From positions 3,782,001 through 3,846,000 of the forward strand of contig OY979721.1 of assembly GCA_963855995.1 (NCBI GenBank): a stretch of DNA of 64,000 nt, given 5' to 3'. Below are positions 1-8,737 of this stretch, one piece after another. The DNA comes from Muricea muricata (taxonomy: Eukaryota; Cnidaria; Anthozoa; Malacalcyonacea; Plexauridae). Position 1 is the stretch's first letter. Each line of letters begins with the position of its first letter. Under the pieces are notes generated by a model. The model searched no databases. It worked only from the letters and a program-made list of their open reading frames with translations, and was not told the DNA's origin. Made by a program: the position numbers and the translations under genes.

Positions 1-1140
1 TTCTTCAGTGGCATACCTAACTGTAGTGCGCAGTGATAACCAATTTGTGCAGTGATAAAATGTAAAATGTCATGCAGTGATGAAATTTTGATTTATGTTT
101 AAAAAGATTATTAACAAAATGCAATAAGAACTATATAAAGTTCTTTGCAGGTTTTCATGGTGAACAACAGTTCAAGCTTGTGGTGTGGTAAAGACACTAT
201 CACCACTGAATTTATTATTGCAAAATTTTCGGTACATAGGCTCGGATATCTTCATTCTTCATGAATATAATTATTAGCCTGGCTACTAAACTGTAGACGC
301 AGAAGACTGAATATATAGTACTAAATACACTAAATTTCGAGCACGGCGTGGACTATCGGCTAAAGTAAGAGATACGGTAACTTTTGCTCAGGCGATAGCT
401 CTCTGTGAGCAGGCTCGAAACTCTGCAGAGAATTACGAAAAGGCCGTTAATGTCTAGAGCGGGATTCACAAACTCGCACCTTCGGGTTCCTAGATTACCG
501 CTCCGTTCGTATCATATGACTGATATTGAATGCGTATATAGACGTGACCTGAGAATACCAATTTACTATGCCTTGCATTAATTCTTGGTATTCTTGAAAA
601 ACCGATAAGGATTTTGGTATTCTTGGAATGACGACAACAGCTTTACGAATTGACTCGATAAGTCAGTTTCTTTTAAGATTGCAATGTATGCTTTGTATCT
701 AAAATCCTATACCAGTGAAGGACATCACTAACGAAATATTACGAGTTTGTAATTTTGGGTGCATTAAATATCAGAATTCGAGTAACGAATGCAGTACACA
801 GACACATGCAGTAGAATTGTAGGCTAGCAAATTATCACAGATATGCTGTATTTGAATAAAAATAAAAGATAAACTGGAATAGCTAGCAGACTAAGTTATT
901 TCAATGGATGTGTGTTGACTCAAAAATCATCCTCAAGAGATATGAAAAAATTTAGATAATAATAGATTAGGATATTATAAAGCTAGTGTTTCGCATTCTG
1001 TTATGAAATTGTACTACGATAGGATATTTGATAAGCTTTAATTTATATAATTAGACATTATAACAACCCGACAATATTAATAATAAAATTGCTTGCCATC
1101 AAACAGCGTGCCACATCAATATAACAATATACCAAAATAT
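1..1140. other. Region without recognisable gene
   Basis: AT-rich sequence with no long open frame, no clear splice-bounded exon and no repeat I could pair up. It may be intronic to the putative exon just to its right, but nothing seen here proves that. Confidence 0.5.
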
Positions 1141-1146
1141 AAATAC

Positions 1147-1272
1147 CTCTGTGCTGTTCGATTCCTTAATCCAACCGCTCAAATAGTCAATTTGCTGCTC
1201 AAAATCTATAGTTGTCAATGGTTTGTGCTTCTCAAATGATACCAACGGTCTCTCGAAGGTTTTTGCTAACAT
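1147..1272 (-). CDS. Possible coding exon, product not recognised
   Basis: On the minus strand an ATG at 1272 opens 42 codons with a composition typical of real protein (it contains TFERPLVSFEKHKP and QQIDYLSGWIKESN). They end directly at a good splice donor (GAG|GTATTT, with the GT at 1146-1145). An in-frame TGA lies just upstream of the ATG, so this would be a first coding exon, unless an acceptor I cannot identify places its start elsewhere. The downstream exons would lie beyond the left edge of the window. I do not recognise the family. The call rests on composition and the donor only. Confidence 0.3.
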
Positions 1273-1590
1273 ATTGAAGCGTCATGGACATTTTGCAGTT
1301 GGATTCTCCGCGACCATTTTGGTGAGGACTAGCTCTCGTGGTTTATCATTCCGTGTGGTAGTAAATGATGTACAATCATAATATCCAAGGGGGTTTATGT
1401 TTTATCCTTCAGCAAATAAACAGAAAGTTGGGTTCTATCTTTGATCTTTGTATGTGTTTGTAATTTGAGAGGAGAGTAATCATTATTGCTTAGCAACAAT
1501 GACGCTGCGTAACTGAGACAATGATCATTAGAGCGAGGTTTTATTGGCATTTTAAAATGAATGCAAATTTTGTCTTGGGCCAAGTCAACT

Positions 1591-2895
1591 TCTGCCTTGT
1601 ATTGCGCGGAGAACACAGAGAACATCACCCAATATATTTATAATCAACCTGAGTACAAATCCCACCATGATCACATAGTTTTCTACTTGTCTGATGTGGA
1701 CATCACTGGCAGAACCTTACACAATATATATAATCTACTTGAGTACAAATCCCACCATGATCAAATAGTTTTCTACTTGTCTAATGTGGACATCACTTGG
1801 AGAACATCACCCAATATATATAATCTACCTGAGTACAAATCCCACCATGATCAAATGGTTTTCTACTTGTCTGATGTGGACATCACTTGGAGAACATCAC
1901 CCAATATATATAATCTACCTGAGTACAAATCCCACCATGATCAAATGGTTTTCTACTTGTCTAATGTGGACATCACTTGGAGAACATCACCCAATATATA
2001 TAATCTACCTGAGTACAAATCCCACCATGATCAAATAGTTTTCTACTTGTCTAATGTGGACATCACTTGGAGAACATCACCCAATATATATAATCTACCT
2101 GAGTACAAATCCCACCATGATCAAATGGTTTTCTACTTGTCTGATGTGGACATCACTTGGAGAACATCACCCAATATATATAATCTACCTGAGTACAAAT
2201 CCCACCATGATCAAATAGTTTTCTACTTGTCTAATGTGGACATCACTTGGAGAACATCACCCAATATATATAATCTACCTGAGTACAAATCCCACCATGA
2301 TCAAATGGTTTTCTACTTGTCTGATGTGGACATCACTTGGAGAACATCACACAATATATATAATCTACCTGAGTACAAATCCCACCATGATCAAATGGTT
2401 TTCTACTTGTCTGATGTGGACATCACTTGGAGAACATCACCCAATATATATAATCTACCTGAGTACAAATCCCACCATGATCAAATGGTTTTCTACTTGT
2501 CTAATGTGGACATCACTTCGAGAACATCACCCAATATATATAATCTACCTGAGTACAAATCCCACCATGATCAAATGGTTTTCTACTTGTCTGATGTGGG
2601 CATCACTTGGAGAACATCACCCAATATATTTATAATCTACCTGAGTACAAATCCCACCATGATCAAATAGTTTTCTACTTGTCTGATGTGGACATCACTG
2701 GCAGAACATCACCCAATATATATAATCTACCTGAGTACAAATCCCACCATGATCAAATAGTTTTCTACTTGTCTGATGTGGACATCACTGGCAGAACATC
2801 ACCCAATATATATAATCTACCTGAGTACAAATCCCACCATGATCAAATAGTTTTCTACTTGTCTGATGTGGACATCACTGGCAGAACATCACCCG
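1591..2895 (+). repeat. 90-bp minisatellite, about 14 copies
   Basis: Units start at 1651, 1741, 1831, 1921, 2011, 2101, 2191, 2281, 2371, 2461, 2551, 2643, 2733 and 2823, each opening GAGTACAAATCCCACCATGA. The period is 90 bp, except for one 92-bp unit at 2551-2642 (extra TT in the ATATA tract), which breaks the reading frame. Units differ at only a few sites: GATGTGG or AATGTGG, AAATGGTT or AAATAGTT, and ACTTGGAG or ACTGGCAG. The first and last three units share ACTGGCAG, while the middle ones share ACTTGGAG, which suggests homogenisation of the centre. Because 90 is divisible by three, a frame from 1561 to 2670 stays open (369 codons) and other frames are also open for long stretches. The open frame alone is therefore weak evidence for coding. 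Confidence 0.95.
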
Positions 2896-2999
2896 AACGT
2901 TGCAATGAGAGGAGGGGGTGCATATTCATACTCGTGTTCCGCCCGACGAGTTTTTTTAAATTGTTAGGATTCTACCAGAAAACCTCCTCAAAAATAAAT

Positions 3000-3221
3000 T
3001 AATTTCATTTCATTTTGGTTTTGCCTTGTTCCTTTGAAGTTAGTAAGCATATTTCTGAACGTTGTTCACCTTGAAATTTCTTGTGGGCTCTTGCAAAAAC
3101 GTTTTTCGTCGATATTGCTAAAAAACTGCATGTATTACAGTAAAAAAGGTGATATTTCAAGTTCAGTATTGTATCAGTAGAAAGCGCTCGTAAAAAACTA
3201 AACATAAGACATTTAAATGGT
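3000..3221. other. Unassigned spacer
   Basis: Short AT-rich stretch between the minisatellite and the PHR fragment. No gene or repeat relationship was seen. Confidence 0.4.
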
Positions 3222-3517
3222 CACCTAGGATAGGAGAATTTAATATCACATCAACCAGAAACGCTTTGTCTTTGTCCTTGACTGCGCTTGATAAGTGCCA
3301 GTAATATTATAACTGCGAATATTGTCGACATTAACTTCAAGAGTTACAATGTATTTAGAACACCTCGAAATAGTGCGCATTGATCGGCAGAAGAAATAGT
3401 GCGCATTGATCGGCAGAAGAAAACAAGTAGTCTCAACGGTTAAACGCACTATGTGAATCATAGTTCCATAATAGAGCAAGAATGATTCTGCTTGGAAAAC
3501 CTAGATATTCGAATGTA
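3222..3517 (-). pseudogene. PHR-domain gene fragment (third, most decayed copy)
   Basis: This stretch aligns by eye with 4505-4840 of the full BTB-BACK-PHR gene. It shares the segment encoding VNVDN.RSYNITG.YQAQS and the region just N-terminal to it. The frame is disrupted, the BTB and BACK parts are absent, and a 26-bp piece around GTGCGCATTGATCGGCAG is duplicated in tandem at about 3372-3420. It has the same orientation as the intact gene and lies about 0.8 kb beyond its 3' end. It is best read as a dead fragment from local duplication. Confidence 0.75.
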
Positions 3518-4000
3518 AGTTCTAAATTGTTCTTTCTAGAGGTAAGAGGTCCAGTAAGGATCATCTCTTATTGATTAGTGTTACTGCATGGGGAAACCTA
3601 AACTAAACTAACTTCATTTATACTGGATAGCTCTATCACTTCTAAACTGTTCTTCCTAGATGTCCAGTAATGATCATCTCTTATTGATCCAGTGTTACTT
3701 CAGGAGGAAACCTAAACTAAACTGATTTCATTTATACTGGATCGCTCTATCAGTTCTAAACTGTTCTTCCTGGAGGTCCAGTGAGGATCATTTCTTATTG
3801 ATCCAGTGTTACTACAGGAGAAAACGTACATATTAAATTAAATACAATCACACTGGATAGCTCTATCAGTTCTAAACTTTTTTTCCTAGAAGTCCAGTTT
3901 CGATCATCTCGTATTGATTCAGTGTTACTATACAGGAGGAAACATAAACTAAACTAACTTTACTTACACGCTAAATAGCAGTTAACTGTCGCTTTTATGG
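3500..4000 (+). repeat. Tandem units of a ~115-bp dispersed repeat
   Basis: About four degenerate units with the landmarks TCTAAACTGTTCTTCC, GGTCCAGTAAGGATCAT, TTGATCCAGTGTTACTAC and AAACCTAAACTAAACTAACTT. The landmark ACTGGATAG/CG recurs at 3622, 3736 and 3852, which gives a period of 114-116 bp. The same family recurs in this window at about 5835, 6210-6590, 7690-7810 (reversed), 21290-21600 (reversed) and 34840-35220. Confidence 0.85.
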
Positions 4001-4063
4001 TCTAGTGTAGAGATAATCAATCGAGACTGGCATTCTGAGAGCATGTGGTTGTTTAAACATTCT

Positions 4064-4069
4064 TTTATT
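4064..4069 (-). terminator. Candidate polyadenylation signal
   Basis: AATAAA on the minus strand, about 255 bases downstream of the stop codon of the BTB-BACK-PHR gene at 4322-5698. A plausible 3' end for that transcript; position and match are the only evidence. Confidence 0.35.
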
Positions 4070-4321
4070 AAAAATTAAACAAATATTACAGCTGCAAATT
4101 GGCCACAGTATTGCGCTGTCAGTATTAGCTATGGGCCGTTATAAGCAGGCATGCATGTCATAATTACATGTTTTTCATTTACATAATATGTTTCTGATGA
4201 CATTTATATCATTAGGCTGTTCTAGTAAATGACTAAAATTTTAACTACAGAAAGGCAAATTCTACGAATATCGCGTCGTTATGTCCATCATTTCCGTGTG
4301 TCCATTTTACTAATAACATAC

Positions 4322-5698
4322 TTATACTGAAAGTATAATCTCGTGAAACTGTCCTTGGGATACGCAAGTACGTGGACTGCACTCGTCAGATTCAATGAAG
4401 TTCACAGTGATCCCTCGCTTTTTCACTGTAGATTTTCCACGACGTCCGAATGGTGAAGGAGGGCCACTTATTAAGGCGTTCATTTTCACTCTTTCGTTTT
4501 TCTGCACCAGGATAGGGGAATTTAACATCACATCAAAACCAGAAAAGCCTTGTTTGTTTGACTGCGCTTGATAATTGCCGGTTATTTTGTAGCTGCGAGT
4601 GTTGTTGACATTAACTTCAAGATCCACATTGTATCTAGGGATATCTGAAGATCCATAATAACCAGTTTGTGTTCCCCCGAAAAAGCGAACACCGAGAAAC
4701 AGTGCGCATTGTTCCACAGAAAAAGACAGGTAGTCTTTAAGCCTAAGATCAGAATAAGGCCCAACATGTGACCCATAATCCCATACGGGAGGAGAACAAG
4801 AATAATTCTGCTTAGAAAATCTAGATAATCGAATCATTACGTTTGTGGGGTCGAAAGTCTGTTCCTTTTTCCTTTCGGGCAGTTTCCATTTCAATGACGG
4901 CGACTCGAGCTTGTTGAATTTTTCATAAATTGGAACTAATTCTTCAGTGGTCAGCAAGCCCGATTTCGAAACATATCTCGCGAATTCTTCTTGATTCATC
5001 GCAATAAATCTTAAGTCGTATACAGCGTCACCAATAACAGATCGTCTGTTCTCGGTTATCAATTCTAAACCTTCCTGCGAACATTGGTGGTCGATCCATT
5101 TCACAACAGCTTGAAATAAATTAATCTCCGGTATATTAAGATGGTCGCGCTTCAATAGACTGGCAAGAGTCGTTTGCTTAATGTTGACAAAGTTTGCCGA
5201 CCCAACAATATCGCTTGCACGCCACTGGATTACTTGCCAGCATTTCTTCTCCAAATCTTTCTCTTCAAAACGAATCGCCTGTTCCAAAATATCCAACACA
5301 TTTCCTGGTTGAATATCCCGCACCAGTTTGGCTTTAACATACTCTGTAAGCGAGGGCACGATGTATTTCTTGGAAAGGTACATGACGGATATTACATTAT
5401 CCGTTGTCAAGTTGCATTCATCATTGTAGAGGAACTTCAAAAATTCCCCCAAACTTTCCTCATCAGTGTCTTTGAGATGAACAACTGAATCCTTCTCCGC
5501 CAGGTCACCATAAAACATTGCATGAAATACAGCACTGCTTGTACCCAAGACATACTTGTGCGCGTAAAATATCTTGTCTGAGCCTTCGCAAGTAAAACTG
5601 ATGTCGCTCATGTCGGAATTGTTGAACATATGATGGTTTCGTTCGGAGACGGTCGTCTTTGTCGATTGCCAATCTACTTCGGGTTGAGATGTGGCCAT
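4322..5698 (-). CDS. BTB-BACK-PHR protein (BTBD1/2/3/6-like)
   Basis: Encodes 458 residues in one exon. Proteins of this layout act as substrate adaptors for Cullin-3 ubiquitin ligases in the BTBD1/2/3/6 group, which is the inferred role. Domains in order: N-terminal helix VSERNHHMFNN, then BTB (about 20-125, with DISF, AHKYVLGTSSAVFHAMFYG and FLKFLYND), BACK (about 130-235, with EEKDLEKKCWQVI and LFQAVVKWIDHQC), a linker with basic KLPERKKE, and the PHR beta domain (about 300-455, with FLGVRFFGG and GFDVMLNSPILVQ). The start is the ATG at 5698 (MATSQPEVDWQ). The frame is open further upstream, but only to a GTG. Length and domain order match the family. No introns are seen, which could mean an ancient retrocopy or the usual state in this lineage. 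Fragments of the same gene lie on both sides. Confidence 0.92.
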   Translation of the reverse strand: MATSQPEVDWQSTKTTVSERNHHMFNNSDMSDISFTCEGSDKIFYAHKYVLGTSSAVFHAMFYGDLAEKDSVVHLKDTDEESLGEFLKFLYNDECNLTTDNVISVMYLSKKYIVPSLTEYVKAKLVRDIQPGNVLDILEQAIRFEEKDLEKKCWQVIQWRASDIVGSANFVNIKQTTLASLLKRDHLNIPEINLFQAVVKWIDHQCSQEGLELITENRRSVIGDAVYDLRFIAMNQEEFARYVSKSGLLTTEELVPIYEKFNKLESPSLKWKLPERKKEQTFDPTNVMIRLSRFSKQNYSCSPPVWDYGSHVGPYSDLRLKDYLSFSVEQCALFLGVRFFGGTQTGYYGSSDIPRYNVDLEVNVNNTRSYKITGNYQAQSNKQGFSGFDVMLNSPILVQKNERVKMNALISGPPSPFGRRGKSTVKKRGITVNFIESDECSPRTCVSQGQFHEIILSV

Positions 5699-5834
5699 TT
5701 TCAAAGCTATGTCGTTGGCTAAGAGTGAAAAATGGAAGTTATATGGTGGGTGCTTTGTGCTGTAAAAGAACACGTTAGCGGAAGTATCACAATCGAAAAT
5801 GAAAGTTTAAATTTGATATATGTGATATCAAATA

Positions 5835-5965
5835 CCCTTGTTGTGTCTGGACTGCTCTTGCCAGAGGTCAAGTAAGGATTAGCGATTATTTATCCAGTGT
5901 TTAATACTATGGGGAGAAAACTAAACTAACATTTCTATTGGATAGTTTTATCCAAGTGGTGAATA
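5835..5965 (+). repeat. Single degenerate unit of the ~115-bp repeat
   Basis: Contains GTCTGGACTGCTCTTGCC, GTCAAGTAAGGATTAG, ATCCAGTGTTTAATACTA and AAACTAAACTAAC, matching the dispersed unit at 3500-4000. It lies just upstream of the BTB-BACK-PHR gene. Confidence 0.65.
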
Positions 5966-6160
5966 ACTCCAAAAATGTTCATATATACGAATCTCAAAAA
6001 ATCTGTAAAAATCTCAAGAAATCCTAAAAATCCCAAATTATTTTTTTAAATTCCTAAAAAATAATCGCAAATCCCTAAAATCCTACCAAGTTTTTAAATC
6101 CTAAATCCCCAAATCGCTAACAAGTTGGGAAAAATTCCCAAATCCCAAGACCGAAAACTG
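5966..6160. repeat. A/C-rich low-complexity tract
   Basis: Loose repetition of AAATCCC/AAATCCTAAA-type words, for example CCTAAATCCCCAAATCGC. It superficially resembles telomere-like repeats but is irregular, and no coding sequence is visible. Confidence 0.55.
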
Positions 6161-6209
6161 AAGAAAGTTTTTAATTTAAAAAATCTTCGTACGCTTTTTC
6201 AGAATTATT

Positions 6210-6590
6210 TACCCCTCGGTTTTATCAGTTCTAAACTATTCTTCCAGGAGGTCCAGCAAGGATCATCTCTTATTGACCAGTGTACGTTACTGCATGAGGA
6301 AACCTAAACTAAACTAACTTCATTTATTTATGCTAGATAGCTCTATCAGTTCTAAACTTTTCTTCTAGAAGTCGAGTAAGGATCATATCTCTAATTGATC
6401 CAGTGTTACTACATGAAGAAACCTAAACTAAACTAACTTTATTTATTCTGGATAGTTCTATCATTTCTCAACTGTTTTTCCTAGAAGTCTAGTTACGATC
6501 ATTTTTTATTGATCCAGTGTTACTACAGGGGGAAACATAAACTAAACCAACTTTACTTACACGCTAAGTAGCTGATAATTGTCGCTTTTT
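6210..6590 (+). repeat. Tandem units of the ~115-bp dispersed repeat
   Basis: Three units with TCTAAAC..TTCTTC, GTCCAGCAAGGATCATC, GATCCAGTGTTACTAC and CCTAAACTAAACTAAC. The flank that follows (about 6555-6940) parallels 3960-4320 downstream of the intact BTB gene, so repeat units and gene flank were duplicated together. Confidence 0.8.
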
Positions 6591-6940
6591 TTGGTTCCAG
6601 TGTAAAGATAATCAATCGAGACTGGCATTCTGAGAGCATGTAGTTGTTTAAACATTCTTTTGTTGGAAATTAAACAAATATTACAGCTGCAAATTGGACC
6701 GAATTAACATGATAACTGTGAAAGGTCACAGTATTGCATGAAAATCTTAGTTATTGGCCGTTACTAAGCATGCATGCTTGTCATAATTACATGTTTTCAT
6801 TTGCATAATATGTTGCTGATGACATCTATATCACTTGACTGTTCTGGTAAATGATTTAAATTTTAACTACAGAAAGGCAAATTCTACGAATATCGCGTCG
6901 GTTTGTCCATCATTTTGGTGTGTCTATTTTACGGACATAC

Positions 6941-7375
6941 TTATACTGACAGAATAATCTCGTGAAACTGTCCCTGGAATACACAAGTACGTAGACTGCA
7001 CTCGTCAGATTCAATGAAGTTCACAGTGATCTCTCGGTTTTTCACTGTAAATTTTCCATGACGTCCGAAAGGTGAAGGAGGGCCTCTTATTAAGGCGTTC
7101 ATTTTCACTCTTTCGTTTTTCTGCACCAGGATAGGAGAGTTTAACATTACATCAAAATCAGACACAGTTTGTCCCTTTGATTGCGCTTGATAATTGCCGG
7201 TTTTGTTGTAGCTGCGAGTGTTGTCGACATTAACTTTCAGATCCACATTGTATGTAGTAGTAGTTGAAGATCTACAGTAAACAAATTGTGCTCCCCCGAA
7301 AAAGCGAACACCGAGAAATAGTGCGCATAGATGGAAGTTATATTGAGGTGGGCGCTTTGTGCTGTAAAAGAACAT
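6941..7375 (-). pseudogene. Truncated PHR copy lacking BTB and BACK
   Basis: The 144-codon open frame closely matches the PHR end of the gene at 4322-5698 (FLGVRFFGGAQ, FDVMLNSPILVQKNERVKMN, SLRTCVFQGQFHEIILSV). At its 5' end the sequence jumps from the equivalent of 4709 to the equivalent of 5732. The old upstream region is thus fused to the PHR domain, and about 1.02 kb encoding the start codon, BTB, BACK and linker is missing. The ATG at 7375 corresponds to the non-ATG triplet at 5773 of the intact locus. The frame remains open across the joint, so a short PHR-only peptide is conceivable, but without BTB it could not recruit Cullin-3. Most likely a pseudogene. Confidence 0.82.
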
Positions 7376-7513
7376 GTTAGCGGAAGTAATGTTGTCATTT
7401 GAAGAATGTCGTCACTTGAAGAATGAATATCTGAGCTTACCAGTGCAGCTTACTTATCGAAGACTTCGCAATGATAAATTTACATGGTGTCTTTATAAAA
7501 CCAAACAATGCAT

Positions 7514-7697
7514 GACTGTCCTAATGTTCCCCCTCCTCCATATTCATTTGATGATGAAATTGCTTCTCCAGATCGTAATAATGACCCACCGCCACAATAT
7601 CGACTTACTCAACTTTAGATTTGCTCGGAATTTAGCATACATATGTAACTGGCTACATGGAAATTGGGTCATACAAGCACAGTTTTTTACACAAGTT
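7514..7697 (+). pseudogene. Copied 3' end of the cysteine-rich membrane protein gene
   Basis: It matches about 10091-10270 almost base for base. The match covers the last roughly 35 codons of the cysteine-rich gene (proline/tyrosine-rich tail ending PPQYRL.QL), the stop codon and the first part of the 3' untranslated region (CTACATGGAAATTGGG, CAGTTTTTTACACA). It has no start codon, signal peptide or cysteine domains of its own. It begins abruptly after unrelated sequence and ends exactly at a reversed ~115-bp repeat unit. Confidence 0.88.
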
Positions 7698-7810
7698 AGT
7701 GTAGTTTAGGTTTCCTTCTGTAGTAAAACTGGATCAATAAGATGATCCTTACTGAACTTCTACGAAGAACATTTTAGAACTGATAAAACCGAGGGGTAAA
7801 TAACTCGGCT
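7690..7810 (-). repeat. Reversed unit of the ~115-bp repeat
   Basis: Reverse complement of the dispersed unit (on this strand GTTTAGGTTTCCTTCTGTAG and AATAAGATGATCCTTACTGA). It forms part of the right inverted end of the composite segment at 6145-7878. Confidence 0.75.
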
Positions 7811-7878
7811 GAAAAAGCGTACAAAGATTTTTGAGATTAAAAAATTTGTTCACTTTTCAGTCTTGGGATTTTTAACAA

Positions 7879-8348
7879 CTGATATCAAAAGAAATTCGTC
7901 GAGCAGAACGAGATGACTCCCGAAACCTTGGCCGACTGATAGTTTCAGCAGATATAAGACAAGAGTTATCCCGAATAACGTGTGCATAGTAATAAGTACA
8001 CAATTTAATTTAAACCGTATATTTCGAATCGATTTGATTCATCTTCAGCAGAAAAGCCGAGATGACTCCCCCCCCCCCTAATTAACGCTCTAGTTTTGGC
8101 CCCAAAGATCTGCGAGATATTGTGAATATATTAAATCTGAAATTATGCTGACTAAAATACCGTATTCTCTCTATTTAGAAACCTTCATTTCAGGACCTTC
8201 GGGGGGCTTATTGGGGAGGGGGTGGGGCTTAATTGAGAAGAGGGCTTATTTATTCATCCAAAAAACAGCGATGGAGATTGTCTCTTTGAACTGCAATAAG
8301 CTCAAAATCATTACACAGTATATATCATATAACAACAACATTTAACAA
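7879..8348. other. Unassigned spacer with C- and G-runs
   Basis: Holds a run of C at about 8068-8079 and a G-rich stretch at about 8200-8226 (GGGGCTTATTGGGGAGGGGG). No gene was seen. A similar G-rich text recurs at about 27400-27480, which may point to a shared repeat. Confidence 0.4.
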
Positions 8349-8628
8349 TACAGCTAATTCAAGAAAGGTTGTCCTTCGGAAATCTAAAATTCAAATTACA
8401 AAGTACAAAATACAAATATAAAGTATGTCACATCACACACATAAGTCGACTTTTAACTTCCAGTCCGTGATATACACTGTACAAGGAGGTATTTTCTGTT
8501 AAGTGGAATATTTCTAAGAGTATATGTTTACATTTGAAGCCTATCACAAAGTATTTTGATCTTAGACTTTGTATTTTGGAATTTAGATTTTGTATTTTCA
8601 AGGGACAACCTTTTTTGAATTAGCTGTA
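8349..8628. mobile_element. 280-bp MITE with terminal inverted repeats
   Basis: Left end TACAGCTAATTCAAGAAAGG followed by TTGTCC; the right end is the inverse (GGACAACCTTTTTTGAATTAGCTGTA, 8603-8628). The interior is AT-rich with its own inverted AAATACAAA/TTTGTATTT runs and no coding capacity. It ends next to TA-rich sequence immediately upstream of the cysteine-rich gene, so it may supply part of that promoter. Confidence 0.75.
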
Positions 8629-8636
8629 TATATATG

Positions 8637-8646
8637 TATATATAAA
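8637..8646 (+). promoter_or_regulatory. Possible TATA element upstream of cysteine-rich gene
   Basis: ATATATAAAC-like stretch about 90-100 bases before the ATG at 8738, directly after the right end of a MITE. The surrounding sequence is TA-rich, so specificity is uncertain. Confidence 0.35.
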
Positions 8647-8679
8647 CGAAACGCGCGTGGATCCCCTATCAGAATCATA

Positions 8680-8687
8680 TGACGTCA
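8680..8687 (+). promoter_or_regulatory. Perfect CRE-type palindrome (TGACGTCA)
   Basis: TGACGTCA, the consensus site of CREB/ATF bZIP factors, lies 50 bases before the start codon of the cysteine-rich gene and between its possible TATA element and ATG. The match is exact; function is inferred from position only. Confidence 0.4.
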
Positions 8688-8737
8688 TTACTACGCAAGT
8701 TGGTTGCTAGTATATTGAGTTCATTTTTATTTAGAAA

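Larger units (their letters stand above)
6145..7878. other. Composite segment with inverted ends carrying two host-gene fragments
   Basis: The left end (about 6145-6310) and right end (about 7690-7878) are inverted copies of each other. Both hold CCCAAGAC.GAAAA, TACGCTTTTTCAG, TTATTTACCCCTCGGTTTTA and then a unit of the ~115-bp repeat running to CCTAAACTA. Between them lie more repeat units, a PHR fragment on the minus strand (6941-7375) and the copied 3' end of the cysteine-rich gene on the plus strand (7514-7697). The arrangement resembles a mobile or fold-back element that has gathered host-gene pieces, but local segmental duplication followed by inversion would also explain it. Confidence 0.6.

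Noticed and set aside
1784-2635. Second set of repetitive open frames (MWTSLGEHHPIYIIYLSTNP type)
   Set aside because: This is only another frame of the same 90-bp minisatellite. It is open because the period is divisible by three.
1591-2895. CRISPR-like array
   Set aside because: Units are directly contiguous, 90 bp long, with no unique spacers, in animal-type DNA. It is a minisatellite.
5699-5773. Upstream extension of the BTB-BACK-PHR protein
   Set aside because: The extension would start at GTG and has no domain similarity. The ATG at 5698 gives the normal family N-terminus.
5966-6160. Interstitial telomere repeats
   Set aside because: The CCCTAAA-like words are irregular and mixed with other A-rich text; no regular hexamer array.
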